From an uncultured Thermomonas sp. (GTDB lineage Bacteria; Pseudomonadota; Gammaproteobacteria; Xanthomonadales; Xanthomonadaceae): a stretch of 5,461 bases of DNA. The notes beneath the pieces are model-generated. The model was not told where the DNA came from and did not search any database. It worked only from the letters and a program-made list of their open reading frames with translations. Made by a program: the position numbers and the translations under genes. The stretch lies in contig CAMLJA010000150.1 in NCBI GenBank assembly GCA_946480065.1, forward strand, positions 1 through 5,461, written 5' to 3'. Below, one piece after another: positions 4,918 to 5,461 of this stretch (positions are counted from its first letter, which is position 1; each line of letters opens with the position of its first letter).

Positions 4918-5461
4918 ATGAGCCTGTTCCGTAGCGTGCTGTTCTGGCTGGTGCTGGCGGTGCTCGGCGCACTGCTGGCGCAGGTGCTGCTGCAGGACCC
5001 GGGCTACGTGCTGGTGCGCTACCGCGGCAGCGACTACACCACCACGGTGGCCGCCGGCTTGGGCCTGCTGCTGGCCGCCGCGTTCGTCGCGATCCTGCTG
5101 TGGACGCTGCTGCGGCTGCCGTTCCGCGCCTGGAGGCAGCGCCGCGAGCGCCAGGCCCGCGCGCGGCTGGTCGACGGCCTGGACGCCTACCAGCGCGGCG
5201 AATACGTGCGCGCCGAACGGCTGCTGGGCGAGGCGGCCGACGCCGGCGACGCCGAGGCGCTGGCCCGCGCCCACGCCGCCCGCGCCGCGCTGGCACGTGG
5301 CGACGCCGAGGCCGCCGCCGGCCACGCCGCGGCGCTGGGCGAGCGCCACCCCGGCACCCGCGCGCTGGTGCTGGCCGAGGACGCGCTGGCCCGCGGCGCG
5401 CCGCGGGAGGCGCTGGCGGCGCTGGATCTGCCCGCTGCCCAGCCGCTGCCGCCGGCCGGCC
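4918..5461 (+). CDS. hemY: HemY, TPR-containing inner-membrane protein of the hem operon (C-terminal part outside window)
   Basis: This is the proteobacterial HemY of the hemDXY cluster, not the Bacillus protoporphyrinogen oxidase of the same name. It is an inner-membrane protein conserved with HemX and linked by its operon to late tetrapyrrole synthesis; its biochemical role is unsettled. The 181 residues visible before the right edge are less than half of the usual 390-420. They show the HemY N-terminal domain: membrane segment 1 (about 6-25), the signature QDPGYVLVRYRG (26-37), membrane segment 2 (about 44-65), then a basic stretch (LPFRAWRQRRERQARARL, 67-84). From about residue 85 tetratricopeptide-like helices begin, including LDAYQRGEYVRAERLLGEAA and ARAALARGDAEAAAGHAAAL. 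The ATG at 4918 has a good ribosome-binding site. The gap to hemX is 66 bp, so cotranscription is likely. Identification is firm from the N-terminal signature plus context. Confidence 0.94.
   Translation, partial: MSLFRSVLFWLVLAVLGALLAQVLLQDPGYVLVRYRGSDYTTTVAAGLGLLLAAAFVAILLWTLLRLPFRAWRQRRERQARARLVDGLDAYQRGEYVRAERLLGEAADAGDAEALARAHAARAALARGDAEAAAGHAAALGERHPGTRALVLAEDALARGAPREALAALDLPAAQPLPPAG

Noticed and set aside
4667..4921. A small plus-strand frame (84 codons) overlapping the end of hemX and ending in ATGA at the hemY start, which looks like a coupled gene.
   Set aside because: It is mostly Arg/Trp/Cys-rich shadow of hemX in another frame, and the ribosome-binding site belongs to hemY. 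The ATGA overlap is coincidental.
2614..5349. A 911-codon open frame on the minus strand spanning hemY, hemX and hemD in antisense and ending in the hot-dog gene.
   Set aside because: Only the last 150 codons are real. The remainder is Gln/Arg/Gly/Ala repeats of low complexity, as expected from the complement of GC-rich codons, and it lies opposite three well-recognised genes.

Overview
The window is a very GC-rich (by eye about 70% or more) housekeeping stretch of a bacterial chromosome. Third codon positions are almost always G or C, so several non-coding frames stay open for hundreds of codons. The protein sequences and the gene combination (rhodanese, SecB and GpsA on one strand; HemD, HemX and HemY on the other) point to a gammaproteobacterium, most likely the Xanthomonadaceae/Lysobacteraceae (Lysobacter, Luteimonas, Xanthomonas relatives). 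The family placement is inference from protein character and gene order; no marker RNA gene is present.

Left part, all on the minus strand and read from right to left: a stand-alone YiiD C-terminal type hot-dog protein (3066-2614, candidate malonyl-ACP decarboxylase MadB or thioesterase), a small lipoprotein of unknown function (2559-2140), a membrane-anchored YibN-like rhodanese (2064-1627), a 128-bp gap rich in inverted repeats, secB (1498-971), and gpsA (959 to the left edge, lacking only its C-terminal tail). The rhodanese-secB-gpsA order resembles the E. coli yibN-grxC-secB-gpsA cluster, but no glutaredoxin gene lies between the rhodanese and secB.

Right part, plus strand: hemD (3112-3873), hemX (3883-4851) and hemY (4918 to the right edge, cut off). 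They form a compact heme-biosynthesis operon without hemC in front of it. HemD closes the uroporphyrinogen III ring; HemX and HemY are inner-membrane proteins conserved beside it. The hot-dog gene and hemD diverge from a gap of only 45 bp.

I see no mobile element, CRISPR array, RNA gene or defence system. The least expected signals are regulatory: a perfect 7-bp dyad centred on a candidate extended -10 upstream of secB, three further short stem-loops in the same gap, and a perfect 8-bp inverted repeat overlapping the ribosome-binding site of the lipoprotein gene. Every gap between genes is shorter than 130 bp, so no long stretch is unexplained.
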